From the NCBI RefSeq assembly GCF_001436505.1, contig NZ_AYYI01000003.1:1-61940 (forward strand): a DNA stretch of 61,940 nucleotides. The letters are read 5' to 3'. The first letter of the stretch is position 1. Each line of letters begins with the position of its first letter. This DNA comes from Loigolactobacillus rennini DSM 20253 (GTDB lineage Bacteria > Bacillota > Bacilli > Lactobacillales > Lactobacillaceae). Below are positions 1 through 8,120 of this stretch, piece after piece. The translations under genes and the position numbers were made by a program. Below the pieces are notes generated by a model. It was not told the DNA's origin. It saw only the letters and a program-made list of their open reading frames with translations, and did not search any database.

Positions 1-158
1 GATACATATTATATGTACGAAGGCATTTCATTTACACAAGATTCTTGACGCTACCACAAAGACAGGAACAACTCGTCATATTTTTGCAATAAAAAAGCGG
101 TAAAACTGCTATTACGTTCCTTTTAGTTTACAATGGAAACAGATGGGAGGTTTTAATA

Positions 159-401
159 ATGAGTGAAATGGTCTTTTTTAATCCAGGTGATGCAATTGCC
201 AGCGATCACGATTTTAATGCAGCTTTGCGTAGTGCAGAAATCTTTCACCGTAAACAAAAGCAACATGAATTAATGATTGTTAAAGAAGAAAACGGCAAAA
301 CTTACGCTGTTTTTAATGCCACTGACGCTCAAACTGATGCATCGGCTCAAACTAATCGCTACCAAATCGCAAAGCAAATGCCAAAAACGACATTTCATTA
401 A
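159..401 (+). CDS. Small hypothetical protein (80 aa)
   Basis: A short ORF with ATG start and a good ribosome binding site (GGGAGG about 9 bases upstream). The protein is soluble-looking, mixed charged and polar, with no membrane segment, signal peptide or cysteine; the C-terminal third is rich in Ala, Gln and Thr. I do not recognise a family. It ends only 5 bases from the stop of the convergent pseudouridine synthase gene, so the two 3' ends abut with no obvious terminator between them. The 158 bases upstream are AT-rich and contain a possible TACAAT -10 near 130 but no convincing -35. Confidence 0.6.
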   Translation: MSEMVFFNPGDAIASDHDFNAALRSAEIFHRKQKQHELMIVKEENGKTYAVFNATDAQTDASAQTNRYQIAKQMPKTTFH

Positions 402-406
402 CACCG

Positions 407-1300
407 TCAGCCATTGTTTAAAATAGTTTGCATATCGGCAGGCAATTTACTAGTAAATTGCCGCTTTTTTTGCGCAAAAGGATCATAAAAAGTTAACTGA
501 TAAGCATGCAAGGCTTGACGCTGAATGCCAAGTGTCATCGGGCCACCATACAATTCATCTCCTAATAACGGATGCCCGCTAGCACTGAAATGAACGCGAA
601 TTTGATGCGTCCGCCCTGTCAGTAATTTAACGCTAACTAAAGTAGCTTGCCTTAACGCACTCACTTGCCAATATTCCGTCTTTGCTGGTTTGCCTGTAGC
701 CATAACTTGGCGATAAATGGCATGGTCTACTCGGCCAATTGGTTGTGTCATTAAGCCATGAGCAGTTGCTAAATGACCTGCAATAATTGCATAATACCGT
801 TTATCCAATTTTTGATCAGCCAGTTGCCGCGCTAATAAACTATGCGCAAAACGGTGGCGGGCAACTAATACAAGGCCACTGGTAAAACGATCTAGACGTG
901 TCACAATGTGTGGTAACGTTTCTACAGCGTTTTGTGCCAACAACCAACCTTGAATCCGATTTAACAACGTATCTGTCTGATTGGTTGGTCCAGGAATACT
1001 AGCTAATCCAGCCGGTTTATCAATAATTAGCCAATTAGCATCCGCGTAGATTACGGTTAGCGGACCTGAACTAGCTTTAAGCGGGGTTGCACGCTTTTCC
1101 GGTGGCAGCTCAATAGTAATCTGATCACCTTGTTGAACCCTTGCACCAGTTGAAGCCGCAAATTGCTGGTTAATTAAAATTTTACCAGTGTGCGTCACTT
1201 GCTTAAATAAACGTCCACTGACGCCATGGCGTTGCAAAAAATAGCGTACTTTTTCCGGCGTTGCATCTTGTTTATCCCAAGTAAATTTCAAAATTAGCAC
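407..1300 (-). CDS. RluD-family 23S rRNA/tRNA pseudouridine synthase
   Basis: Isomerises uridine to pseudouridine in structured RNA. An S4-like RNA-binding region occupies about residues 15-65, followed by the catalytic domain. The active-site motif RLDRFTSG places the catalytic Asp at residue 137, and GRTHQIRVH near residue 229 is the second family signature. Length (297 aa) is normal for RluD-type enzymes. The start is GTG at 1300 with AGGATGG upstream. The rRNA site cannot be told from sequence; RluD-type paralogues in lactobacilli are hard to separate. Monocistronic-looking, convergent with the small gene before it. Confidence 0.88.
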   Translation of the reverse strand: MLILKFTWDKQDATPEKVRYFLQRHGVSGRLFKQVTHTGKILINQQFAASTGARVQQGDQITIELPPEKRATPLKASSGPLTVIYADANWLIIDKPAGLASIPGPTNQTDTLLNRIQGWLLAQNAVETLPHIVTRLDRFTSGLVLVARHRFAHSLLARQLADQKLDKRYYAIIAGHLATAHGLMTQPIGRVDHAIYRQVMATGKPAKTEYWQVSALRQATLVSVKLLTGRTHQIRVHFSASGHPLLGDELYGGPMTLGIQRQALHAYQLTFYDPFAQKKRQFTSKLPADMQTILNNG

Positions 1301-1489
1301 CTACCCATCCTTTGATATGATTTTACACCTATTTGATTTTGTCTAAACCAACATTAAAAATAGCGCAATTATTAAGAAACGCTCAGAAAAAAGCAGAGCG
1401 TCCATCCTAGTCAGCACAACACATTAATTCCCTTTAAGCTCAATCAGATTAGAGGCGTTTTCCCAAGAATGAGAATGCTTTCTTTTCCC

Positions 1490-1518
1490 TATACAGCCAA
1501 GAAAAGTTTCAGTATAAT
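1490..1518 (+). promoter_or_regulatory. Probable sigma-A promoter for the pyridoxine kinase gene
   Basis: TATACA (1490-1495), 17-base spacer, TATAAT (1513-1518). The -10 matches consensus fully and the -35 at 4 of 6. It lies 34 bases upstream of the start codon. Confidence 0.6.
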
Positions 1519-1551
1519 GAAGGCAATTTATAAAAAAGGTGAGTGAATAAA

Positions 1552-2358
1552 ATGGCAAATGAATTCCCACAAGTTTTAACGATCGCTGGCTCTGATAGTG
1601 ATGGCAGCGCGGGGATGGAAGCGGACCTGCATACCTTTTTTGTACGGCATGTCTACGGTATGGCAGTTGTCACTGCCTGCGTCGCTGGTAATTCTTATGG
1701 CATCCACGCTAGTCACCCTTTGCCTGTTGATTTTATCGATCAAGAATTCAAAGACATTGCCGATGATTTTAAAGTGTTAGCTTGCAAAACCGGCATGTTA
1801 GCAGACAGTGAACTAATCAACTGCGTGGTTAAAAATTACAAGAAATATGATTTAGGCCCACTAGTACTTGACCCTGTTATTATGACAAAACATGGTGCGA
1901 TGTTACTAGAAGAAAGTGCTTATGCCACTTTGCGCAGCCAATTATTGCCGCTAGCCACTGTTTTGACCCCTAACTTTTTTGAAGCAGAAAAGTTAGCTGA
2001 AATGACAATTAAAAATGATGCGGACATGGAAACAGCTGCTCATAAGCTACAAAAAATGGGAGCCAAAAACGTGATGATTAAAGGTCAGCACCATGACCAA
2101 AATCAAACTGAAGTCCGTGACTTTGCCCTTTTAGAATCCGGTAAATCATTCTGGCTCAGCGCACCGTACGTTAATACAGAACATGTGAATGGTACAGGCG
2201 ATTCACTATCAGCTTGTATCACCGCAGAAATTGGTAAAGGCAACAGCATTGAAAGTGCAATTAAAACTGCGAAAAAATTTGTCAATGCTGCGATTGCTAA
2301 CGAAATTGCCGTTGGCCATAAGTTCGGACCAATCAACCATTGGGCTTACCAAGATTAA
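1552..2358 (+). CDS. pdxK: ThiD/PdxK-type pyridoxine (hydroxymethylpyrimidine) kinase
   Basis: Ribokinase-fold kinase of the ThiD branch. The N-terminal substrate motif reads AGSDSDGSAG (about residues 12-21) and the C-terminal anion-hole/catalytic motif reads GTGDSLSA (about 213-220). In this branch enzymes phosphorylate pyridoxal/pyridoxine or hydroxymethylpyrimidine. No thiamin genes flank it, so the vitamin B6 salvage role is favoured by inference. An in-frame GTG at 1543 sits inside the Shine-Dalgarno AAGGTGAG; the ATG at 1552 has the correct spacing and gives 268 aa. Own promoter upstream. Confidence 0.8.
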   Translation: MANEFPQVLTIAGSDSDGSAGMEADLHTFFVRHVYGMAVVTACVAGNSYGIHASHPLPVDFIDQEFKDIADDFKVLACKTGMLADSELINCVVKNYKKYDLGPLVLDPVIMTKHGAMLLEESAYATLRSQLLPLATVLTPNFFEAEKLAEMTIKNDADMETAAHKLQKMGAKNVMIKGQHHDQNQTEVRDFALLESGKSFWLSAPYVNTEHVNGTGDSLSACITAEIGKGNSIESAIKTAKKFVNAAIANEIAVGHKFGPINHWAYQD

Positions 2359-2457
2359 ATGTTTAACTAAGTCTTGCAGTTACTAAAATTATCTGCTATG
2401 ATTGCTCCTTATGAAGTACATAGCACTTTAATTTTTGCATAAAGAGAGGTCTTCAAC

Positions 2458-2661
2458 GTGTGTTGGAAATTTTGGCGTAACGTTGCGATCAGCGCAATTT
2501 TATTCCTCTTTATTTTACCCATTATTGAATTAACCTGGCAAATTGCGTTATTCAAAATTATTGTAACCAGCCTAGCTGGTTTAGTTCTACTGACTAGTAT
2601 CTTCTACTTTGAAGACCGCGCCGGGCTATTAACGGATCAGCCTAAAAACAATCATAGGTAA
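2458..2661 (+). CDS. Small two-segment membrane protein of unknown function (67 aa)
   Basis: GTG start 8 bases after GAGAGG. Two hydrophobic segments (about residues 8-25 and 30-50) follow a short basic/aromatic N-terminus, and the tail is polar and basic. No signal-peptidase site or catalytic motif is visible. It lies 100 bases after the pyridoxine kinase gene and ends at a strong terminator, so it may be read from the same transcript. I do not recognise the family. Confidence 0.6.
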   Translation: MCWKFWRNVAISAILFLFILPIIELTWQIALFKIIVTSLAGLVLLTSIFYFEDRAGLLTDQPKNNHR

Positions 2662-2670
2662 GTGCCAACT

Positions 2671-2706
2671 AACGAACGTTTCACATCAGTGAAGCGTTCG
2701 TTTTTA
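2671..2706 (+). terminator. Rho-independent terminator
   Basis: A 14-bp stem (2671-2684 with 2689-2702, one G-T pair) with a 4-base loop, followed by a T tract. It ends the pyridoxine kinase / small membrane protein transcript and lies before the convergent mutY. Confidence 0.85.
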
Positions 2707-2724
2707 TTTAAGGATATGAATATT

Positions 2725-3840
2725 TTATTGCTCTCGCAACTGCTGGTAACGCCGCCAAATTTTTAGCTGAACCTTAGGCTGAGCAAGATGAGTAAAATCT
2801 GTTGGCTTAACAATGTTGCCGCGAAAATAACTAAGATCAGGTATACTTGGTAATTCTGCATATAACAACGTCAGTACCCATTTTTGGTGAGTGAATGTAT
2901 GGGTAACCGGCTTGCCACCCAATGGTGCTAACGTTAACGGAATTTGAGTTTCAGCAGTAAAACGTTTAGTTGCTAACGTTACTAATTGCGACAATAACGG
3001 CGGTGTTTCTTGATCTGCTAAATCAGTCCATTTCAATAACGGCACCGTCCATAAATCCGCCAGCATCCCTTTTGCTGGCCGCTGCTCCATTAGATAGCCA
3101 GCAGGTGTTTGAATCACTAAGGCAAAATAATCTATCGGAACAGGCGGTTTCTTTTTAGTCCGTACCGGATAGGCCATTTCTTTACCATCTAAATAAGCTT
3201 GGTTAAAATCACGAACAGGCGAATTGGCAGTATCCGGATTTTTAGCCGTCATATAGCTTGAACCTAAATCCATAATGGCTTGGTTAAAATCACCTGGTCG
3301 CTCCGGTGAAATCACTTCTTTAATCACATCATAAAAAATTTTTCTGCTCTGTGGCTTGGTAATGTCTGCCTCAATTTCAAACAATCGGGAAAAAACACGA
3401 AAAGCATTCCCATCAATTGCTGGTTCCGGTTGATTAAACGCAATGCTTGCAATCGCGCCAGCTGTATAAGGACCGATTCCTGCTAATTTAGTTAATTCTT
3501 TTGCAGTTTGGGGCCATTTTCCTTGATAATCAATCATAATTTGCTGTGCCGCTTTTTGCATATTACGTGCCCGCGAATAATAACCTAAACCAGCCCATAA
3601 TTGTAATAATTTTGCTTCCGGTGCTGCTGCCAAATCAGCTACAGTGGGAAAAGCCGCCATAAAGCGCTGGTAATAAGGAATCACCGTATTCACCTGAGTT
3701 TGCTGCAACATAATTTCAGACACCCAAATGTGATACGGCTCTTTATCTTTACGCCAAGGCAAATCCCGTTTTTCACGATCATACCAGTCTAATAATGCCT
3801 GTCGAAAGGCAACAATTTTTTCCCGTGACCACTGTTGCAT
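2725..3840 (-). CDS. mutY: MutY-type adenine DNA glycosylase lacking the [4Fe-4S] cysteines
   Basis: Removes adenine mispaired with 8-oxoguanine or guanine. The helix-hairpin-helix glycosylase domain is intact: SEIMLQQTQV with catalytic Glu42, AGIGPYTAGA with the hairpin, and AIDGNAFR with catalytic Asp144. A C-terminal NUDIX-like 8-oxoG recognition domain (about 230-365) is present. After MDLG (191-194), where MutY normally carries Cys-X6-Cys-X2-Cys-X5-Cys, the four positions are Met198, Thr205, Ser208 and Asn214. The whole 371-aa protein has no cysteine. ATG start after AAGGGGTGGG. Open frame, conserved length and intact catalytic residues argue against decay. Confidence 0.92.
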   Translation of the reverse strand: MQQWSREKIVAFRQALLDWYDREKRDLPWRKDKEPYHIWVSEIMLQQTQVNTVIPYYQRFMAAFPTVADLAAAPEAKLLQLWAGLGYYSRARNMQKAAQQIMIDYQGKWPQTAKELTKLAGIGPYTAGAIASIAFNQPEPAIDGNAFRVFSRLFEIEADITKPQSRKIFYDVIKEVISPERPGDFNQAIMDLGSSYMTAKNPDTANSPVRDFNQAYLDGKEMAYPVRTKKKPPVPIDYFALVIQTPAGYLMEQRPAKGMLADLWTVPLLKWTDLADQETPPLLSQLVTLATKRFTAETQIPLTLAPLGGKPVTHTFTHQKWVLTLLYAELPSIPDLSYFRGNIVKPTDFTHLAQPKVQLKIWRRYQQLREQ

Positions 3841-3947
3841 GCGCCCACCCCTTCACTAACATTGAACTACTAGCCTTAACTATAGCTAAATTAATGTCTG
3901 TTCGCAATTATCCGATACATCATTTACCTTAATTAGAAATAAATTTT

Positions 3948-4817
3948 TTAATTTTCAGAAATTACCTGGTGCCGACTTGGTGATGGCAGTATCAACCAAC
4001 AGACAATCGCCGCAATTAATAAGCCTAACCCACCAATCACACCAGTTAAGTTAGGTCCAAGCAATGAATTGACTGGTACAGCTGCATCACTAAATAAAAA
4101 TTGCGGAGAAAATTTATCAATGGCATTTAAAGTTGCGTGTGCTAAAATTACCGGCCATAGTGACTGTGTACTGAAATATAGCAGACTTAAAATCGTCCCA
4201 ACCGTGAAACATACTAACAATTGTGCCAATACTGGTAATAAAGCGTGCGCTTGCTGATAATTAAATCCCAGCCAAATAACAGGAGCATGCCACAAACCCC
4301 AAATCAAATTAGTGAATAAAGTCGCTTGACGCGGCGAATAAATGATTCTTAATTTCGGCAGTAAATAACCGCGCCATGCAAATTCTTCACCAAAACATTG
4401 TAATAAGCCACCCAACGGATTCAACACAATGGCTAAAGGGATGGTAGTTACTAAAAATTGGCGATAAGCTGAAAAATGATGTATGCCTTCTTGTTGTGCG
4501 ACCGCACTAGCCAAAGGTTGAAAATCATCTGGATAAATCAAAAAATAAATTAAACTGCCAATAAACGCCAAACCAATGATTCCTAACCAGGCAAACAAAT
4601 AGGCACGCCAATGTTGCTTGAACTTAAAAGCCAATGCTAGATTCTGTCGTCCCTCATGAGTAAAAAAACGCGTTAGCAACACACTAACCAGCGGGGTAAA
4701 CATCAATAATACTAACCAACCAACAGCTTTTTTCTGCGCATAAAAATAACTAACCAGTAACAAAAATAATAAGCTTAGCCCTAAAAATAAACCCACCCTT
4801 TTTTTAACTGCAACCAT
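3948..4817 (-). CDS. CPBP-family intramembrane glutamic endopeptidase
   Basis: Polytopic membrane protein with about eight hydrophobic segments. The Abi/CaaX-protease signature is present: EEFAWR (EExxxR), the WGLWH motif with the second His, and HATLN (HxxxN). Members cleave prenylated or other substrates within the membrane, and some give bacteriocin immunity; no bacteriocin gene is seen nearby, so its role here is unknown. ATG start with AAGGGGGCGG upstream. It follows, on the same strand, a gene that ends in its own terminator, so it is probably transcribed alone. Confidence 0.85.
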   Translation of the reverse strand: MVAVKKRVGLFLGLSLLFLLLVSYFYAQKKAVGWLVLLMFTPLVSVLLTRFFTHEGRQNLALAFKFKQHWRAYLFAWLGIIGLAFIGSLIYFLIYPDDFQPLASAVAQQEGIHHFSAYRQFLVTTIPLAIVLNPLGGLLQCFGEEFAWRGYLLPKLRIIYSPRQATLFTNLIWGLWHAPVIWLGFNYQQAHALLPVLAQLLVCFTVGTILSLLYFSTQSLWPVILAHATLNAIDKFSPQFLFSDAAVPVNSLLGPNLTGVIGGLGLLIAAIVCWLILPSPSRHQVISEN

Positions 4818-4913
4818 GAAACCGCCCCCTTAACTAATATGTTACCTGTTTCGCCACTAATTCTAATGCAGCCTACGGTGGATTATTTTTCAGACTATTG
4901 GTGTAAAAAAACT

Positions 4914-4947
4914 AAAAAAGAGATTGGCAATGACCAATCTCTTTTTT
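4914..4947 (-). terminator. Bidirectional-type rho-independent terminator
   Basis: A perfect 14-bp A/T-flanked stem (4914-4927 with 4934-4947), loop CAATGA. It lies just downstream of the 3-hydroxyisobutyrate-dehydrogenase-like gene. Confidence 0.85.
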
Positions 4948-4974
4948 ATCTTTAGAAATTTCAATTAGTTAAAC

Positions 4975-5847
4975 TCAACTTTCTTGCCACCACAACTTCA
5001 CCAAGGCCTGTGTTCCTGCATTTCCTTGTTTTTGATCATCGACTAACTGCCGGTATAATTCGGCTGCTGCTTTGGTAGCTGGTAAATTTAATTGGTGTTT
5101 GTCAGCTTCTTCCAACGCAATACGTAAATCTTTCAAAAAATGTTTTGCAAAAAATCCAGGCGTGTAATCCTGTGCTAAAATTCTCGGTGCATAATTGGAT
5201 AAGCTCCAATTAGCCGCGCTACCAGCACCAACTGTTTTGATGATCGCAGGTAACGCTAAGCCAACTTCTTTAGCATACACTAACATTTCTGTCATCCCAG
5301 TCATAGTCCCTGCTATCATAATTTGGTTAGCCATTTTAGCATGCTGACCTTTACCGGCATTACCAAATAAATGATTACTTTGGCCAATAACGTCAAACAA
5401 TGGCAGTAATTGCTGATATGTTTCTTGTTGACCCCCAACCATGATGGTCAACGTCCCATTTTTTGCGCCAATATCACCACCGGAAACTGGTGCATCTAAG
5501 GCATAACACTTTTTAGCTGCTGCTGTGGTAGCAATTTTTTCTGCCAATGTTGGCGTACTTGTGGTCATGTCAACGACAATTTTTCCGGCACTGATACCGG
5601 CAAAAATGCCTTCTTCACCATAGTAAATAGCTTCAACGTCTTGAGGGTAGCCTACCATCGATAAGATAATATCATTGTTTTGCGCGACAGCACTAGGCGT
5701 TTTTGCCCAAGTTGCACCATTTTCTAGAACCGTTTTTGCGTGTGCCTTAGTCCGATTAAAAACCGTAACGGGGTAACCCGCTTTCAATAGATTATTAATA
5801 ATACCAGTACCCATGACCCCTGTACCAATAAAGCCAATTTTCTTCAT
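4975..5847 (-). CDS. NAD(P)-dependent beta-hydroxyacid dehydrogenase (3-hydroxyisobutyrate dehydrogenase family)
   Basis: N-terminal Rossmann motif GFIGTGVMG, substrate loop DAPVSGGDIGA and the catalytic-Lys helix with KMANQ identify the GarR/MmsB/GlxR family, which oxidises or reduces small 3-hydroxyacids such as 3-hydroxyisobutyrate or tartronate semialdehyde. The substrate cannot be assigned; no valine or glycerate pathway genes are adjacent. A longer GTG start (5856) falls inside the AAAGGAGTG ribosome site; the ATG at 5847, 8 bases after GGAG, gives 290 aa, the usual size. Monocistronic with its own terminator. Confidence 0.87.
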   Translation of the reverse strand: MKKIGFIGTGVMGTGIINNLLKAGYPVTVFNRTKAHAKTVLENGATWAKTPSAVAQNNDIILSMVGYPQDVEAIYYGEEGIFAGISAGKIVVDMTTSTPTLAEKIATTAAAKKCYALDAPVSGGDIGAKNGTLTIMVGGQQETYQQLLPLFDVIGQSNHLFGNAGKGQHAKMANQIMIAGTMTGMTEMLVYAKEVGLALPAIIKTVGAGSAANWSLSNYAPRILAQDYTPGFFAKHFLKDLRIALEEADKHQLNLPATKAAAELYRQLVDDQKQGNAGTQALVKLWWQES

Positions 5848-5973
5848 CTTTTTCACTCCTTTAAATGATCAAACATAACACTACTATCAGTTTAACATCA
5901 GGCCTAGGTAATAGTTGCAAAATTTAGAAAAACTGCTATATTAAACTCAATTACTGAAGAAAGGGACGATCTT

Positions 5974-6339
5974 GTGAAAAGAAAATTACGCAACTTACTC
6001 CAAGTGATTGAAGATCACGGCGATAGCAGTGACAAGCTGGCACAACCTAATGTACTAGAATACAAATTTGCAGCCCAACCGCTTTTTATTGACGACTTGA
6101 TCATCGACAGTAATGTGTTTGATTTAATTAAAGTTTATGCGGATCCTGATCCTGCCACTGCAAGTGTCCCAATCGATGAGGTGCCGCAATTTTTTACAAC
6201 AATGTTCCAAAAAACAAGTTCAGCTGCAAAACAAGCTTACCAAGATAACATCACAAACCAAAGTCGAATTGTCATTAATCTGGAATTAGTTTCAGAAGGC
6301 CAACACGAAGTTGGTGTACTCCAATTTAAATTTTGGTAG
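5974..6339 (+). CDS. Hypothetical protein (121 aa)
   Basis: GTG start 7-8 bases after AAAGGGA. The protein is soluble, acidic and without cysteine, membrane segment or signal peptide; it begins with a short basic stretch (MKRKLRNLL) and ends in a beta-like segment QFKFW. No family recognised. It is divergent from the dehydrogenase gene and convergent with the SDR gene, from which it is separated by only 8 bases. Confidence 0.65.
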   Translation: MKRKLRNLLQVIEDHGDSSDKLAQPNVLEYKFAAQPLFIDDLIIDSNVFDLIKVYADPDPATASVPIDEVPQFFTTMFQKTSSAAKQAYQDNITNQSRIVINLELVSEGQHEVGVLQFKFW

Positions 6340-6347
6340 CTAATTGA

Positions 6348-7139
6348 TTATTGGTAAATTAAACGACTTAAACGGTAACTCAAATCTGGTAATATTTGAT
6401 TAACATTAGCTACCATTTGATAGGGTAACGGTAATCGTAAGATTTTAGCATCATGAAAAGTTCGCCGGACAATTTTTCTGGCGACTTTTTTTGGTGCTAA
6501 TTGTTGTTTTGCGACTAATTTTACCAGTAACGGCCACGGCTTTAAATCAGGTGCTATCACCTGCGCGAAATGCCCCGTATTTAATAATGTGGGCAAAACA
6601 GTCACTAAATGAATGCGTGTTCTTGCTAATTCGAATTGGCTGCCACGAGCAAAACCCAATAATGCCGCTTTGCTAGCTGAATGAAAGGCACTATAGGGCA
6701 ACGTTAACTCAGCGCCAGCAGACGCAATGTTAATCAGAAAACTAGCCGCCGGATCATGTTGATGCATACGAATAAAATATTGACTTAACGTTAACGGCAC
6801 TAACGTATTAAGCCGTAAAATCCGTTGGCCGGCAGTTTGTGGCTGCTGTGCAACTGTACCAAAGCCGGATAACGCCGCGCTATTAACCAAAACATCTGGT
6901 ACGCCACAATGCTGCACACAACGTTGCCAAACGAATTGTGCTTGCCCTTCTTCCAATAAATCAACGGCTAAAATCGCAACTTTTCCCCTGGTTAACCGCG
7001 CCGCTTGCCGGGCAACCCGCTCTAATTTTGTCCGCTGCCGACCGACTAACACTAAATTCAAATGCCGCCGAGCAAATTCATAGGCTAACTGTTCACCTAG
7101 ACCCGCTGATGCCCCAGTAATCAATGCTAAACGAACCAT
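6348..7139 (-). CDS. Short-chain dehydrogenase/reductase with His at the catalytic Tyr position
   Basis: Classical SDR fold: TGASAGLG cofactor motif (residues 8-15), NSAALSGFG in place of NNAG, and IASAG with catalytic Ser140. The YxxxK motif reads HSASK: His153 and Lys157, so the catalytic Tyr is replaced by His (codon CAT at 6681-6683). A Tyr at 149 is four residues earlier. Whether the protein is still a reductase is open. Start chosen at ATG 7139, 7 bases after GGAGG; a tandem ATG at 7142 and an upstream in-frame start are less well placed. Monocistronic. Confidence 0.85.
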   Translation of the reverse strand: MVRLALITGASAGLGEQLAYEFARRHLNLVLVGRQRTKLERVARQAARLTRGKVAILAVDLLEEGQAQFVWQRCVQHCGVPDVLVNSAALSGFGTVAQQPQTAGQRILRLNTLVPLTLSQYFIRMHQHDPAASFLINIASAGAELTLPYSAFHSASKAALLGFARGSQFELARTRIHLVTVLPTLLNTGHFAQVIAPDLKPWPLLVKLVAKQQLAPKKVARKIVRRTFHDAKILRLPLPYQMVANVNQILPDLSYRLSRLIYQ

Positions 7140-7267
7140 CATCGTCCCTCCTTTTCTATGATAATCAAAGTGTAGCATGATCTGCCATTGAATTGTTGAA
7201 AAATTGCAGTAATAAATAAATGTACGTCATCAGGTGTTAATTCATTTTCAGATAACATTCATAAGTA

Positions 7268-7307
7268 AAAAGCGACTGCAACAAACGTATTAAGATTGTT
7301 GCAGTCG
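7268..7307 (-). terminator. Terminator of the agmatine deiminase operon
   Basis: A 12-bp perfect stem (7273-7284 with 7296-7307) with an 11-base loop, followed on the minus strand by a short T run. It lies 5 bases after the stop of the regulator gene that ends the operon. Confidence 0.85.
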
Positions 7308-7311
7308 TTCT

Positions 7312-8112
7312 TTATTTATTTTCAACTGTCATTTGTGGCGAATGATTTTCTTCCAGAAATTGGTATAATAAAAGTTCCATAATGATAATCAAGGAAACTT
7401 GTGACCCCATATTCACATTATTCATTTTTAATTCGTCACTAAAATAATAAAGATTGTGATCACTCATATTTTGAATAGCATTTTTATCCGCAGATGTAAT
7501 TGAAATGATGGCCGCATACTGGCATTCTCGTTTAATTGTATATAAATTTTCAATTAATTCCGTATCCTCTCCAGAATAATCGAAAACAAAGATCAAATCG
7601 TCTTTTTTAATCATTTGATAAGCCAATAAACGTTCTTCATAATTCTCCGGAAAAACAACTAAAAACCCATTAATTGTGTAAAGATAGTTAATGTATTTTG
7701 CGGCGAATTTACTAAATCCCTTAGCAAAGAAGAATAATTTTGGCTTTTTAATTAGTAAATGCGAAATTTGCCGGAATTTATGTGCGTCTAAAACGCGAAC
7801 TGTCTCTTCAATATTTTTTAAATATTCAGTTCGATATTGCTCCTGACGTTGAACCATCATTTGTTTAGCACCATCACTCTTTTCTTCAATCTCCGTAAAC
7901 TTTAGAACAGTGGTAAATTCACTGTAGCCAGAAAAACCAATCTTCCGGACAAAACGCAAAAAAGTGGTTGTGGAAACATAGCATAATGATGAAACTTCAC
8001 GAATACTTTTATTGTTAATTTCACTCATGTGCTGAATGACAAAATTTAATAATTTATACTCTGTTTTATTTAAAGCATCAACGTGGGGTTCTATTATTTT
8101 ATAAAAATTCAT
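7312..8112 (-). CDS. RpiR/MurR-family transcriptional regulator, probably of the agmatine operon
   Basis: An N-terminal HTH_6 domain (about residues 1-75, with the TTTFLRFVRKIGFSGYSEF recognition region) precedes a SIS sugar-phosphate-type sensor domain (about 120-250). RpiR proteins are usually repressors whose SIS domain binds a small phosphorylated ligand. It is the last gene of the agmatine deiminase operon, 8 bases after the AguA paralogue, and its ribosome site overlaps that gene's stop codon, so it is translated with the operon. Established AguR proteins of streptococci, lactococci and enterococci are LuxR-type, so this is a different regulator class. A role at the operon promoter is inferred from position only. 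Confidence 0.85.
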   Translation of the reverse strand: MNFYKIIEPHVDALNKTEYKLLNFVIQHMSEINNKSIREVSSLCYVSTTTFLRFVRKIGFSGYSEFTTVLKFTEIEEKSDGAKQMMVQRQEQYRTEYLKNIEETVRVLDAHKFRQISHLLIKKPKLFFFAKGFSKFAAKYINYLYTINGFLVVFPENYEERLLAYQMIKKDDLIFVFDYSGEDTELIENLYTIKRECQYAAIISITSADKNAIQNMSDHNLYYFSDELKMNNVNMGSQVSLIIIMELLLYQFLEENHSPQMTVENK

Positions 8113-8120
8113 AAATACTC

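Noticed and set aside
3-17. Palindrome TACATA-TTA-TATGTA at the window start
   Set aside because: Short, AT-only, and not placed at a recognisable promoter; the neighbouring gene lies outside the window.
2394-2425. 7-bp inverted repeat between pyridoxine kinase and the small membrane protein gene
   Set aside because: Long loop and no immediate T tract; not distinguishable from chance.
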